NCBI RefSeq assembly: GCF_014196915.1
Contig: NZ_JACIEP010000007.1
Span: 186,001-250,000, forward strand
DNA from: Dysgonomonas hofstadii
Lineage (GTDB): Bacteria; Bacteroidota; Bacteroidia; Bacteroidales; Dysgonomonadaceae
Length of the DNA stretch: 64,000 bases
Reading direction: 5' to 3'
Shown here: piece by piece, positions 28,100-36,482 of the stretch
Numbering within the stretch: the first letter of the stretch is position 1
Layout of the letters: each line of letters begins with the position of its first letter
The notes under the pieces: generated by a model
Told to the model about the DNA's origin: nothing
Database searches by the model: none
Seen by the model: the letters and a program-made list of their open reading frames with translations, nothing else
Program-made: the position numbers and the translations under genes

Positions 28100-28107
28100 C
28101 AAATATA
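28100..28107 (-). promoter_or_regulatory. Probable lolA promoter element
   Basis: Read on the minus strand the element is TATATTTG, a full TAnnTTTG match 21 bp before the lolA start codon. The upstream -33 element is poor. Confidence 0.35.
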
Positions 28108-28199
28108 GACAATTAATCAGCTGAAAAGTTTAAAAAGCTTGTATTAATCATTGGTTATTTTTAACAATGAGAGTGTATCAAAAGTAAGACTTTACTCTC

Positions 28200-28278
28200 T
28201 TTTGTCATGTTGAGCGATAGCGAAACATCTCCACAAGTATCGACAGGAGATCCTTCACATCTGTTCAGGATGACAAAA
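28200..28278. repeat. Dispersed palindromic repeat element
   Basis: Outer arms TTTTGTCAT (28200-28208) and ATGACAAAA (28270-28278) are perfect complements and inner arms ATCTCC and GGAGAT also pair. The wording, GTCATGTTGAGCGATAGCGA at one end and TTCAGGATGACA at the other, is that of a repeat family often seen between genes in Bacteroidota. No gene lies in it; it resembles a small non-autonomous element. Confidence 0.7.
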
Positions 28279-28437
28279 TGCTTATCTATATTTCAATTAG
28301 AAAAATGCTTTAGACAAAACTCTATTTGCCCCAAATTCTATTTTTGAACAAATGATGAAAAATAAATGTTTGTTATGCATAATTGACTAAGCAACAATAA
28401 TTAACTACTATAACTATCTTCTAATAGAATAAAGCAT

Positions 28438-28445
28438 TACTTTTG
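28438..28445 (+). promoter_or_regulatory. Possible kup promoter element
   Basis: TACTTTTG fits TAnnTTTG and lies 24 bp before the kup ATG. No clear upstream TTTG element is seen. Confidence 0.35.
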
Positions 28446-28469
28446 AAAGTTTTTCAATAAAGAAAGGAG

Positions 28470-30458
28470 ATGAAAGAGAACCATAAAGTCCCGTTTGGCG
28501 CACTGGGTGTTGTACTGGCAATAGGAATCGTTTTTGGCGATATTGGTACTTCCCCTTTATATGTGATGCGGGCAATACTGAACGCCCTTCCTGCCGGACA
28601 ACTTACCCGCCCCGAATATATCTTAGGTGCTGTTTCTTGTGTGATCTGGACATTGACAATCCAGACGACATTAAAATATGTGATCATCACCCTCCGTGCC
28701 GATAATAAAGGTGAGGGAGGTATCTTATCTCTTTATGCATTGATCCGCCAGAAATATCGCTGGGCATATATCCTGGCCGGTATAGGAGCTGCTACCTTGC
28801 TTGCCGATGGCATCATTACTCCGGCCATGACCGTAATGTCGGCTATCGAAGGTCTGAATACAATAGCTCCGCATATACCTGTCATTCCGGTTACGATACT
28901 TATTGTACTTGTCCTATTCCTTGTGCAGCCATTCGGAACAGGATCGCTGGGAAAATATTTCGGACCGTTGATGATCATTTGGTTTACGATGATGGCCGTG
29001 ATGGGATTGAGTCAGATAATAACCGATTTCAGTGTATTCAGGGCTTTTAATCCGATGTATGCCATCAACTTCCTGATAGAAGTTCCGCAGACAATGATCA
29101 TGCTGGGAGCAATATTTCTTTGTACAACAGGGGCCGAAGCATTATATTCAGACCTGGGGCACTGTGGACTGAAAAACATCAGAATATCGTGGATATATGT
29201 GAAATCCGCTCTGATTCTGAATTACCTCGGACAGGCTGCGTGGATTATTAACAGCCATCATGTGACTCCTGATGTAAACCCGTTCTTTGCCATGATGCCA
29301 ACCTGGTTTACCTTTGTGGGTGTGATTATGGCTACTCTGGCTGCGATTATAGCCAGTCAGGCATTGATAAGCGGGTCATTCACTGTGATAAGTGAAGCCA
29401 TATCACTGAACATCTGGCCAAATGTGAAGATTCAGTATACTTCTGATATTAAAGGGCAGTTGTATATTCCATCCATCAATTACATGATGATGGTATTGTG
29501 TATCATCATCATACTCACCATGCGATCTTCGATGAAACTGGAAGCTGCTTATGGTCTTGCAATCACATTGAGCATGCTGATGACCAGTGTATTGTTGTTC
29601 CTTTATTTTGTAAAGAATAATAAACCTCTTTGGTACAGCATGCCTCTGACACTGTTCTTCGTAGTGATAGAGTTCAGTTTTTTTATCGCCAACATGCAGA
29701 AATTTGCTCATGGAGGCTTCGTCCCGGTTATTATTGCCGGTTTCCTTGTGTTCCTCATGTATTCATGGTATAACGGGCGACGTATAAAAAGACATTATAC
29801 TGTTTATGACCCGGTAGATGAAAAATATATTAACCAGATAGTGAAGATAAGCGAAGATACCACTATTCCCAAGGCTGCCACACATCTTGTGTATATTGTA
29901 AAGGCGAATAACAGAAACTTCCTGGAAAGTAAAATCGCTTACTCATTGTTTAAAAGAACACCGAAACGGGCGGATACATACTGGTTCGTGCGCATAAAAA
30001 GAACAGATGAACCGTATGAATTCAGTTATGAGACCACAGTGTATGCTCCTAAAAAGATATTCCGGATAAACATTCGTGCCGGATTCAAACTGGGTATCCA
30101 TACAGATAAATATGTGAATCTGATAGCAAACGAACTGGAGCGGCACGGGCTTGTCGATTTATCCTCACGCTATCCTTCCATGCAGGATGTGATAGATAAA
30201 CGGGGCGACTTTAAGTTTATGATAGTAGACCGTATTTTCCGTAATGTACATATGGATCCGTGGCGGCAAATTACCCTGGGATGCTATAACATCGTCAAAA
30301 AGCTGACGACGTCAGATACTCAGATGTACGATATAGATCCATCGCTTGCGGTAATTGAAACCGTTCCGTTAAGACAGGCCGACCACACAGAGGAACAGCT
30401 CAGGGAACTGTTGTTACAATCTGACGAAACATTGTCAGATACGCAATCCGTCGAGTAA
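28470..30458 (+). CDS. kup: Kup-type potassium uptake protein
   Basis: A secondary transporter that brings in potassium, probably with protons. The 662-residue protein opens with the family signature G-I-V-F-G-D-I-G-T-S-P-L-Y (about 19-31), has about twelve hydrophobic segments up to residue 440 and a hydrophilic C-terminal domain. The start is next to a GGAG, too close to serve as a normal Shine-Dalgarno. Its last 24 bp overlap the end of the convergent argE-like gene. Confidence 0.95.
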   Translation: MKENHKVPFGALGVVLAIGIVFGDIGTSPLYVMRAILNALPAGQLTRPEYILGAVSCVIWTLTIQTTLKYVIITLRADNKGEGGILSLYALIRQKYRWAYILAGIGAATLLADGIITPAMTVMSAIEGLNTIAPHIPVIPVTILIVLVLFLVQPFGTGSLGKYFGPLMIIWFTMMAVMGLSQIITDFSVFRAFNPMYAINFLIEVPQTMIMLGAIFLCTTGAEALYSDLGHCGLKNIRISWIYVKSALILNYLGQAAWIINSHHVTPDVNPFFAMMPTWFTFVGVIMATLAAIIASQALISGSFTVISEAISLNIWPNVKIQYTSDIKGQLYIPSINYMMMVLCIIIILTMRSSMKLEAAYGLAITLSMLMTSVLLFLYFVKNNKPLWYSMPLTLFFVVIEFSFFIANMQKFAHGGFVPVIIAGFLVFLMYSWYNGRRIKRHYTVYDPVDEKYINQIVKISEDTTIPKAATHLVYIVKANNRNFLESKIAYSLFKRTPKRADTYWFVRIKRTDEPYEFSYETTVYAPKKIFRINIRAGFKLGIHTDKYVNLIANELERHGLVDLSSRYPSMQDVIDKRGDFKFMIVDRIFRNVHMDPWRQITLGCYNIVKKLTTSDTQMYDIDPSLAVIETVPLRQADHTEEQLRELLLQSDETLSDTQSVE

Positions 30459-31502
30459 TTTCACATACAATTCTATTCCTTCGCGTATTTCATCCAGTCT
30501 GATATATTCATCGGCTGTATGGGAACGGGCAGAGTCTCCGGGACCTATTTTCACCGTTGGAAACGGCATCATCGACTGGTCGGAAAGTGTAGGAGATCCG
30601 TAAGGTTCTTTCCCTATCATGACAGCACGTTCTATAAACGGATTCTCCAGTGCAATCCGGGAAGAATTTAAACGTAAAGAACGCGGAATCACCTCACCAA
30701 GCGTGTGTTTGTTGATAATATCGAATAATTCCTGATTAGAGTATAATTCATTGCTGCGCACATCTACAACAAAGGTACAGCGATCCGGTACTACATTGTG
30801 CTGTGTTCCGGCATTGATCATTGTAACAGTCATTTTTACCGGGCCGAGCAGTTCACTCACTTCCGGTAGTTCGAAACGGCGGAACCATTCTATATCGTGC
30901 ATGGCTTTGTAGATCGCATTGTCTCCTTCGTTACGGGCTGCGTGTCCCGATTTGCCGTAAGCGATGCAGTCAAGCACCATAAGTCCTTTTTCGGCTATGG
31001 CCGGATTCATTTTAGTCGGTTCGCCTACAATTCCGAATTCTATTTTAGGCAGTTCGGGTAAAACGGTTTCTACCCCGCCTTTTCCCGAGACTTCTTCTTC
31101 GCAGGTAGCTAGGAAAATGAGATTATAATCCTGTGTTTTCTCTGATAAGATAAAGAAAGTATGCATCAAAGATACAAGACTTGCTCCCGCATCATTGCTC
31201 CCCAGTCCATAAAGACGGCCATTTTCCTCCTCGGGAACGAACGGGTCTTTATTCCATCCTGAGACGGGCTTTACGGTATCGATATGGGAATTCAGTAAAA
31301 TAGTCGGTTTTGCATCCGAAAAATCCTTGCTTTGAATCCATAGGTTATTGCCCTTCCGTTTTGGCTCGTAGCCCATACTTTTCATGTAGTCGGAAATCTT
31401 ATCCGCCACATCGTATTCGTCCCTGCTGAAAGACGGGATAGCTATCATCTCTTTCAGTAAATCTACCGCATTGTAGTACAGCGCATCAATATCGAAGTTC
31501 AT
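30435..31502 (-). CDS. argE: M20 peptidase; acetylornithine/succinylornithine deacetylase-like
   Basis: A two-metal M20 hydrolase, probably the arginine-pathway deacylase; Bacteroides-type organisms use N-succinyl rather than N-acetyl intermediates, and the substrate cannot be read from sequence. The 355-residue protein shows the metal ligands in N-S-H-I-D-T, G-S-N-D-A-G, C-E-E-E and G-E-P-T and a late histidine in S-H-T-A-D-E-Y. DapE-like succinyl-diaminopimelate desuccinylase is the main alternative. It is the last gene of the run xseA-xseB-ispD-argE. Confidence 0.8.
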   Translation of the reverse strand: MNFDIDALYYNAVDLLKEMIAIPSFSRDEYDVADKISDYMKSMGYEPKRKGNNLWIQSKDFSDAKPTILLNSHIDTVKPVSGWNKDPFVPEEENGRLYGLGSNDAGASLVSLMHTFFILSEKTQDYNLIFLATCEEEVSGKGGVETVLPELPKIEFGIVGEPTKMNPAIAEKGLMVLDCIAYGKSGHAARNEGDNAIYKAMHDIEWFRRFELPEVSELLGPVKMTVTMINAGTQHNVVPDRCTFVVDVRSNELYSNQELFDIINKHTLGEVIPRSLRLNSSRIALENPFIERAVMIGKEPYGSPTLSDQSMMPFPTVKIGPGDSARSHTADEYIRLDEIREGIELYVKLLDGLRI

Positions 31503-31529
31503 AGCCTTATATAGTTTAAGTTTTCTGAT

Positions 31530-32198
31530 CTAACTTTTTTGTAAAATCAATTCGCCTACTTTAAGATCGAAAGGCGTGGTTATCTTTATATTTGTTATTT
31601 CACCTTTCACCAAATGGATGTTTACTCCCATAGCTTCTACTACCGAAGCATCATCGGTAAAGGTATCATTATATTCCGTTTCATAGGCTTTTTTCAGAAG
31701 ATGAGAGTGGAAAACCTGCGGCGTTTGCACCAGCCTTATCTTTGAGCGGTCTATGATCTTGCTTCTTTCCGCATCGATCATTTCCCGTAAACTGTCGGTG
31801 GAATCGATAACCGGAACCACAGCCTGATAAGTTGCTGTAGCATCGAAACATCTTTTTATCATTTCTGTTGATCCGAATGGGCGGACACCATCCTGTACGG
31901 CTACTATACCTTCTTTTATAAAGGATAGCCCGTTTTTAACAGAATGAAAGCGGGTTTCGCCGCCTGTGGCAATTGTATGCGGAATGGTGAAATTGTATTC
32001 TGAACAAAGTGCTTTCCAGTAGTCCTGATGCGAAACCGGCAACACAAGTACAATATTGATATTTTCGTCGAAGCTTCGGAAAGCGTTGAACGTATGCATC
32101 AATACTGGTTTACCCCCTAGCGGGATAAACTGCTTCGGCAAATCAATTCCCATACGTAGGCCCTTGCCTCCGGCTACTATGATCACATTGTTTTTCAT
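31530..32198 (-). CDS. ispD: 2-C-methyl-D-erythritol 4-phosphate cytidylyltransferase
   Basis: IspD joins CTP to methylerythritol phosphate in the non-mevalonate isoprenoid pathway. The 222-residue protein has the nucleotide-binding start V-A-G-G-K-G-L-R-M-G (about 8-17), L-P-K-Q-F, and the V-Q-D-G-V-R-P segment near the active site. Its start overlaps the end of xseB by 4 bp, implying coupled translation. Confidence 0.95.
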   Translation of the reverse strand: MKNNVIIVAGGKGLRMGIDLPKQFIPLGGKPVLMHTFNAFRSFDENINIVLVLPVSHQDYWKALCSEYNFTIPHTIATGGETRFHSVKNGLSFIKEGIVAVQDGVRPFGSTEMIKRCFDATATYQAVVPVIDSTDSLREMIDAERSKIIDRSKIRLVQTPQVFHSHLLKKAYETEYNDTFTDDASVVEAMGVNIHLVKGEITNIKITTPFDLKVGELILQKS

Positions 32199-32392
32199 TC
32201 TATCTTGTCTAAAATATTCTGTATCTCCACATTGGTCTTTTGCAACTTATCTTTACAGAACTTGATAAGGACAGCAGCCTTTTTCACTTCGTCGAGGAGT
32301 ACATCCACATCCAGGTCTTCATTCTCGATGCGGTACATTATGTCCTGCAATTCCTGCATGGCTTCACCGTATGTTTGCTCTTTCTTTGCCAT
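32195..32392 (-). CDS. xseB: Exodeoxyribonuclease VII small subunit
   Basis: XseB binds XseA to form exonuclease VII, which degrades single-stranded DNA. The 65-residue product has the typical Y-x-E-A-x-x-E-L-Q-x-I start and is almost entirely helical. It lies directly after xseA (18 bp) and overlaps ispD by 4 bp. Confidence 0.93.
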   Translation of the reverse strand: MAKKEQTYGEAMQELQDIMYRIENEDLDVDVLLDEVKKAAVLIKFCKDKLQKTNVEIQNILDKIE

Positions 32393-32410
32393 AAATCTGT
32401 ATTTTTCTAT

Positions 32411-33784
32411 TTACTCTTTTTTTACAACTGATGTCACCTTTCCATCAGAGAAAATGGTGGTGATTTCATCGTTTTCCTCCAGTGTATTCCCCTGCTTGAT
32501 AACCTTGCCGTCTTTCATTGTCAGTGTATATCCTTTTCTCAGTATAGTTTCGGGAGAAGATAACTCCAGATGTTTTTCAATCATATCCAACTCGTTTAAC
32601 TGGTCTTTGAATATATGCTGACAGGTATTCTTCAATGCATTTTCAATCAAAAGGAGTTTATTGTCGGAATTTTTCCGGTTTTGCTGTAAGTTTCTTTTTA
32701 CTGTTTCTTCAAACTGACTGAAACGGCTTTCATTATCTTTGATGATACGTTGTAATCCTTTTTGTAAAACTGTTTTTGCCGAAGATAATAAAACTTCCTG
32801 TTCTTTGCGCCAGGCCTTTAGTACAAATGCATTTTTAGTCTCGAGAACATCGAGCAAAGCAAATTCGGTTTGCAGGCGTTGCTGAACCATAGAGACTATC
32901 GATTGTCCGGTTTCATCCAATTCAACGGCTGTTCTAACCATATTGTTAATTAGAAATTCGGCCACTGCCGTAGGTGTCTTTGCCCGGGTATGGGCCACAA
33001 TGTCCAGGACTGTATCATCACGTTCGTGCCCTATTCCTGTTATTATAGGTAATGGAAACTGCGCACAGCTGGCAGCCAGCAGGTATGAATCGAAACTGCT
33101 GAGATCGGAAGTGGCACCTCCACCCCGGATAATGATTACAGCATCGAAGCAGTCGAGATTATCATAGATTCGTTCCAGTGCCGATATAATGGAATCTTCG
33201 GATCTGCCACCCTGCATAATGGCAGGGAACAGTTTCGTATAGAATGCGAATCCATAAGTGTTTTTATTCAATTGATCGAGGAAATCCTCATATCCGGCCG
33301 CCGTAGGGGAAGAAATAATGGCGATACGGTTTAGTGGCTCGGGAAGTGTCAGTTCCTTGTTGAGTGTCAGTACGCCGTCTTCTTCCAGTTGCCGGATTAT
33401 GGCGGCTCTGTTCAATGCCTGATCACCTAATGTGTAACTGGGATCAATATCGTGTACTGTAAGGCTGAATCCATATAATTCGTGAAATTCGACACTCACC
33501 TGAACGAGAACTTTCAGTCCTGAGGTAAAGGGTTGCATCGTTTTGTTTTCGAAATATGCTTTGAGCATATAGAACGTATTTGCCCAGATCATTCCACGGG
33601 CTTTGGCTAGAAGCGTTTTTCCCTTGCCGTCTTTTTCTATAAACTCAAGGTAGCAATGCCCGTTCTGATTAACACGTACGTCGCTTGTCTCCGCACGAAC
33701 CCAAAACATCTCGGGAAGAGAATCTGCCAAGACATTTTTTATCAGATGATTGAGTTCATATAGTGAGACCGCGGCGTTATTCAT
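32411..33784 (-). CDS. xseA: Exodeoxyribonuclease VII large subunit
   Basis: The catalytic subunit of exonuclease VII. The 457-residue protein has an N-terminal OB fold (L-Y-E-L-N-H-L-I-K, then V-R-A-E-T-S-D), the catalytic core with I-I-S-S-P-T-A-A-G-Y-E-D and R-G-G-G-A-T-S-D-L, a G-I-G-H-E-R-D-D-T motif, and a long coiled-coil C-terminal half (about 290-410). Palindromic repeat DNA lies between it and the protease gene upstream. Confidence 0.95.
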   Translation of the reverse strand: MNNAAVSLYELNHLIKNVLADSLPEMFWVRAETSDVRVNQNGHCYLEFIEKDGKGKTLLAKARGMIWANTFYMLKAYFENKTMQPFTSGLKVLVQVSVEFHELYGFSLTVHDIDPSYTLGDQALNRAAIIRQLEEDGVLTLNKELTLPEPLNRIAIISSPTAAGYEDFLDQLNKNTYGFAFYTKLFPAIMQGGRSEDSIISALERIYDNLDCFDAVIIIRGGGATSDLSSFDSYLLAASCAQFPLPIITGIGHERDDTVLDIVAHTRAKTPTAVAEFLINNMVRTAVELDETGQSIVSMVQQRLQTEFALLDVLETKNAFVLKAWRKEQEVLLSSAKTVLQKGLQRIIKDNESRFSQFEETVKRNLQQNRKNSDNKLLLIENALKNTCQHIFKDQLNELDMIEKHLELSSPETILRKGYTLTMKDGKVIKQGNTLEENDEITTIFSDGKVTSVVKKE

Positions 33785-33789
33785 TTGAT

Positions 33790-33859
33790 TATCCTTTATC
33801 CACGCCTTTTAAGGCGTGGCAATTTATAGAACTTAATAACCTTACCCCTGCGGGGGAAT
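33790..33859. repeat. Palindromic repeats between the protease gene and xseA
   Basis: Two hairpins lie here. CCACGCCTT and AAGGCGTGG form a 9-bp stem with a TT loop (33799-33818). Further right, CCCCTG and CAGGGG flank GCGGGGGAATT-like DNA (about 33845-33868). The second unit runs into the protease 3' end and supplies its last codons and stop. These GC-rich words are typical of dispersed repeats in Bacteroidota. Confidence 0.65.
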
Positions 33860-35251
33860 TCAGGGGGCTTTTTTATCGGCTATCTGTTGCGCCAATTCCA
33901 TAGCCTTTGCCATATCGGGTAATCCGTATCCGTAATCTTCGTTATACGTCTCATACTGGTCGGAGGAACGTCTGACTGCATCTATTATCTCCATATTTGT
34001 AAGGGTAGGGAACGCCTGCCACAAACAGGCAACCATTCCGCACATAATAGGAGAAGAGAAGGAAGTGCCCGCTTTCATCGATACTTTTCCATTATCGTCT
34101 ATTACTGAAGCAAATAGTCCTAATGCCATAACATCAGGCTTTACACGCAGGTCGGCAGTCATGCCGCGGGAACTGAACGGAGCCACAATAGAGTCTCGTT
34201 TTACAGCGCCTACCGTCAGCACATTTGCCGCATCCGATGGAGAAGTTATCTTTTCCCATTCGGAATCGCCTGAATTTCCCGCGCTTATGACCAGCAGGAT
34301 GCCTTTTCTGGCAGCAGCGTTTGCGGCACGGGTTATGTATGCTGTCTTTCCATCGAGATCCTGATGTGTATAGCTCTTTGCCGGATAGTCGAAATTGTTG
34401 TATCCCAAAGAGGTATTTACAACGTCAATACCTACGCTATCGGCATATTCTATAGCTGTAGCCCAGTAATCTTCTTCGATAGGATACTCGCTTCTCGAAT
34501 CTTCTGTGCTGAAAAGCCAGAAACCGGCTTCGGGCGCTGTGCCTACAAACTGCATGGGTTTGTTAGCCCCAATGCAGGACAAGACATTCAATCCGTGCTG
34601 ATTGGCGTTTTCAAACAGGTCTTCATGTTCATATATAAAGCCTTTATAGCCTTTTATATCGAGATTATCCAGCATTTCTATCTCGGGCAGATGGTTAAAT
34701 CCGGCATCGATAACCCCAATATGCATTCCTTTTCCCTTGAATCCGGCATTATGTAATACTTGTCCGTTATTCAGCTTTATATTCCGGTCGGCACTGCCAT
34801 AGTTATTACCGAAAGCGATTGTTTCCATCGCAGGATATTTGATGATACTGTCATTATTTTCTTTCTTAACCACTGGCCTTCCTTTCCATACAAAAAGGGC
34901 ATCGGAAACAAAAGGCAGTTCTTTATATTTTTCAACCAAAGAACTATCTGAACAATGTACACTGATTGTTTTTTGCCATTTGCTTTTAGCCACAACGATT
35001 CCACCTACAGCCTCTACCTCTTTTATATATTCATTTGATAGAGGCAGGTCGGTTGAATCTATAGCGATCTTTTGTTTCATTCTCCTTTCTATTGCCCTGG
35101 GTGAAAGGAATTCTTCCGGTTTCTCAATCGAATAGGATGTTTTGCCTTTATCTTTTAATTTCAGGCGGAATTTATAGTTGTATTCTTGTGCCATAGATAC
35201 AGATGCCACTACAAATAAACTGCAAAGCAGTGTAAGTAACTTTTTCATCAA
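33860..35251 (-). CDS. Secreted subtilisin-like serine protease (S8)
   Basis: The 463-residue protein has a signal peptide (about 1-21, ending Ser-Met-Ala) and a short prodomain, followed by an S8 catalytic domain with Asp182 in V-I-D-A-G, His219 in N-Q-H-G and Ser397 in G-T-S-F-S-S-P. No type IX secretion C-terminal domain is visible; the protein ends shortly after the catalytic domain, with Lys-Ala-Pro from the adjoining repeat. Substrate unknown. It heads the minus-strand run leading into xseA. Confidence 0.9.
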   Translation of the reverse strand: MMKKLLTLLCSLFVVASVSMAQEYNYKFRLKLKDKGKTSYSIEKPEEFLSPRAIERRMKQKIAIDSTDLPLSNEYIKEVEAVGGIVVAKSKWQKTISVHCSDSSLVEKYKELPFVSDALFVWKGRPVVKKENNDSIIKYPAMETIAFGNNYGSADRNIKLNNGQVLHNAGFKGKGMHIGVIDAGFNHLPEIEMLDNLDIKGYKGFIYEHEDLFENANQHGLNVLSCIGANKPMQFVGTAPEAGFWLFSTEDSRSEYPIEEDYWATAIEYADSVGIDVVNTSLGYNNFDYPAKSYTHQDLDGKTAYITRAANAAARKGILLVISAGNSGDSEWEKITSPSDAANVLTVGAVKRDSIVAPFSSRGMTADLRVKPDVMALGLFASVIDDNGKVSMKAGTSFSSPIMCGMVACLWQAFPTLTNMEIIDAVRRSSDQYETYNEDYGYGLPDMAKAMELAQQIADKKAP

Positions 35252-35274
35252 ATTTTTTCTGTTTTATATAAATA

Positions 35275-35282
35275 CAAATGTA
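35275..35282 (-). promoter_or_regulatory. Possible promoter element of the S8 protease gene
   Basis: Read on the minus strand TACATTTG is a full TAnnTTTG match, 24 bp before the start codon. The -33 element is not clear. Confidence 0.35.
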
Positions 35283-35345
35283 ACCAAATAGTTTGGGGTA
35301 TTTCTGTGTATAATTAAATTTTTAACCGCTCCAGTGTCCCTTTTA

Positions 35346-36299
35346 CTACTCTTTCTTGTCAAGCCAGACTACTTTTTGCTCAGGCGTATGCTCCATTCCT
35401 ATTATATCTCTGTACAGGCCGGGGCGTCTGGCTTTTATGTAGCGATGGGCGCCACAATCTGTTATTTTACTATCCACACAGGTGCCAATGGCTATATTGT
35501 TATCTAGTTTAGTACATTCGGCTATTATATCCCCGAACGGATCAATGATCATGGAGCATCCGTTTTTCAACTGGTCGTCGTCCATGCCGATAGGATTTGA
35601 GAATACAACATAAATACCGTTATCGTAAGCTCTGGCCGGTAACCATTTCATTAGCCAGGCACGCCCTTTCAGCCCGTTAAATTCGGCGCGTAATGATGTC
35701 GGATCACTTTCCCGGTTATGCCATAACGCAGGATCGACAAACCCTGCTCCGGGTCTTGTCGAAGGGGTGCACATGGTGACATGCGGCATAAATATAATAT
35801 CAGCGCCGAGCAATGTCGTAGCCCTTACGTTTTCTATGATATTATTGTCATAACAGATGAGAATACCACATTTCCAACCATTCAGATCGAAAGTGACATA
35901 TTCATTGCCGGGTTTCAGGTATTTATTTATAAAAGGGTGTAATTTCCTGTATTTTGCTTTCAGTCCGTTCTTATCTACACAAATGTAAGCTTTGTATAGC
36001 TCGTTTTCGGTCGTTTTCTCAAACAGGCCTGCAAGGATCACAATATTGTTCTTTTTTGCTGCCTCTGTTAATCTTTTCACGCTTTCCCCTTCGGGAATTA
36101 GTTCTGCGAGATCGAGCATCTGGTTCTCGGACAATTTACGCGCAAAGGTATATCCGGTAACAGAGCATTCGTGGAAAGCTATGACGTCTGCTCCTTTTTC
36201 GGAAGCTTCTTTCGATAGCTTGTCTATCATGTCCAGATTATAGTTTTTGTCTCCGCTTTTGTTTTCGAACTGTGCTGTTGCGATTTTCAGGTTCTTCAT
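35346..36299 (-). CDS. Nitrilase-superfamily amidohydrolase
   Basis: A cytoplasmic carbon-nitrogen hydrolase. The 317-residue protein shows the catalytic triad of the superfamily: Glu44 in F-H-E-C-S, Lys119 in Y-R-K-L-H and Cys149 in L-I-C-Y-D. The closest functional groups I can name are N-carbamoylputrescine amidases and N-carbamoyl amino acid hydrolases, but the substrate cannot be decided. It stands alone with its own flanking gaps. Confidence 0.85.
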   Translation of the reverse strand: MKNLKIATAQFENKSGDKNYNLDMIDKLSKEASEKGADVIAFHECSVTGYTFARKLSENQMLDLAELIPEGESVKRLTEAAKKNNIVILAGLFEKTTENELYKAYICVDKNGLKAKYRKLHPFINKYLKPGNEYVTFDLNGWKCGILICYDNNIIENVRATTLLGADIIFMPHVTMCTPSTRPGAGFVDPALWHNRESDPTSLRAEFNGLKGRAWLMKWLPARAYDNGIYVVFSNPIGMDDDQLKNGCSMIIDPFGDIIAECTKLDNNIAIGTCVDSKITDCGAHRYIKARRPGLYRDIIGMEHTPEQKVVWLDKKE

Positions 36300-36426
36300 G
36301 GTTGTTAAAATTTAGAAATACAAAGTAATTGTAAAAACCATAATGATTTGCCGGCTCCTTAATTCTTTAATAAAAAATAAGATTTTTCATAAAACGGAAA
36401 ACTTTATAAATGATAAAGGCAATAAA

Positions 36427-36456
36427 AAATCCGTAATTTTTGAAAATTACGGATTT
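36427..36456 (-). terminator. Terminator of the outer-membrane barrel gene
   Basis: AAATCCGTAATTTT (36427-36440) and AAAATTACGGATTT (36443-36456) form a 14-bp perfect stem with a TG loop. Because it is symmetric with T-runs on both sides, it could serve either direction; the minus-strand gene ending at 36483 is the natural user. Confidence 0.75.
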
Positions 36457-36482
36457 GTATTATTTTCTTCAATGAACAAAAA

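Larger units (their letters stand above)
28080..28469. other. 390-bp divergent region between lolA and kup
   Basis: It holds the lolA promoter element at the left, a 79-bp palindromic repeat (28200-28278) in the middle and a kup promoter element at 28438-28445. I see no reading frame with support. Confidence 0.5.

Noticed and set aside
28200-28278. Possible CRISPR or attachment-site repeat
   Set aside because: There is a single unit with no spacers or nearby integrase, so a dispersed palindromic repeat is the simpler reading.
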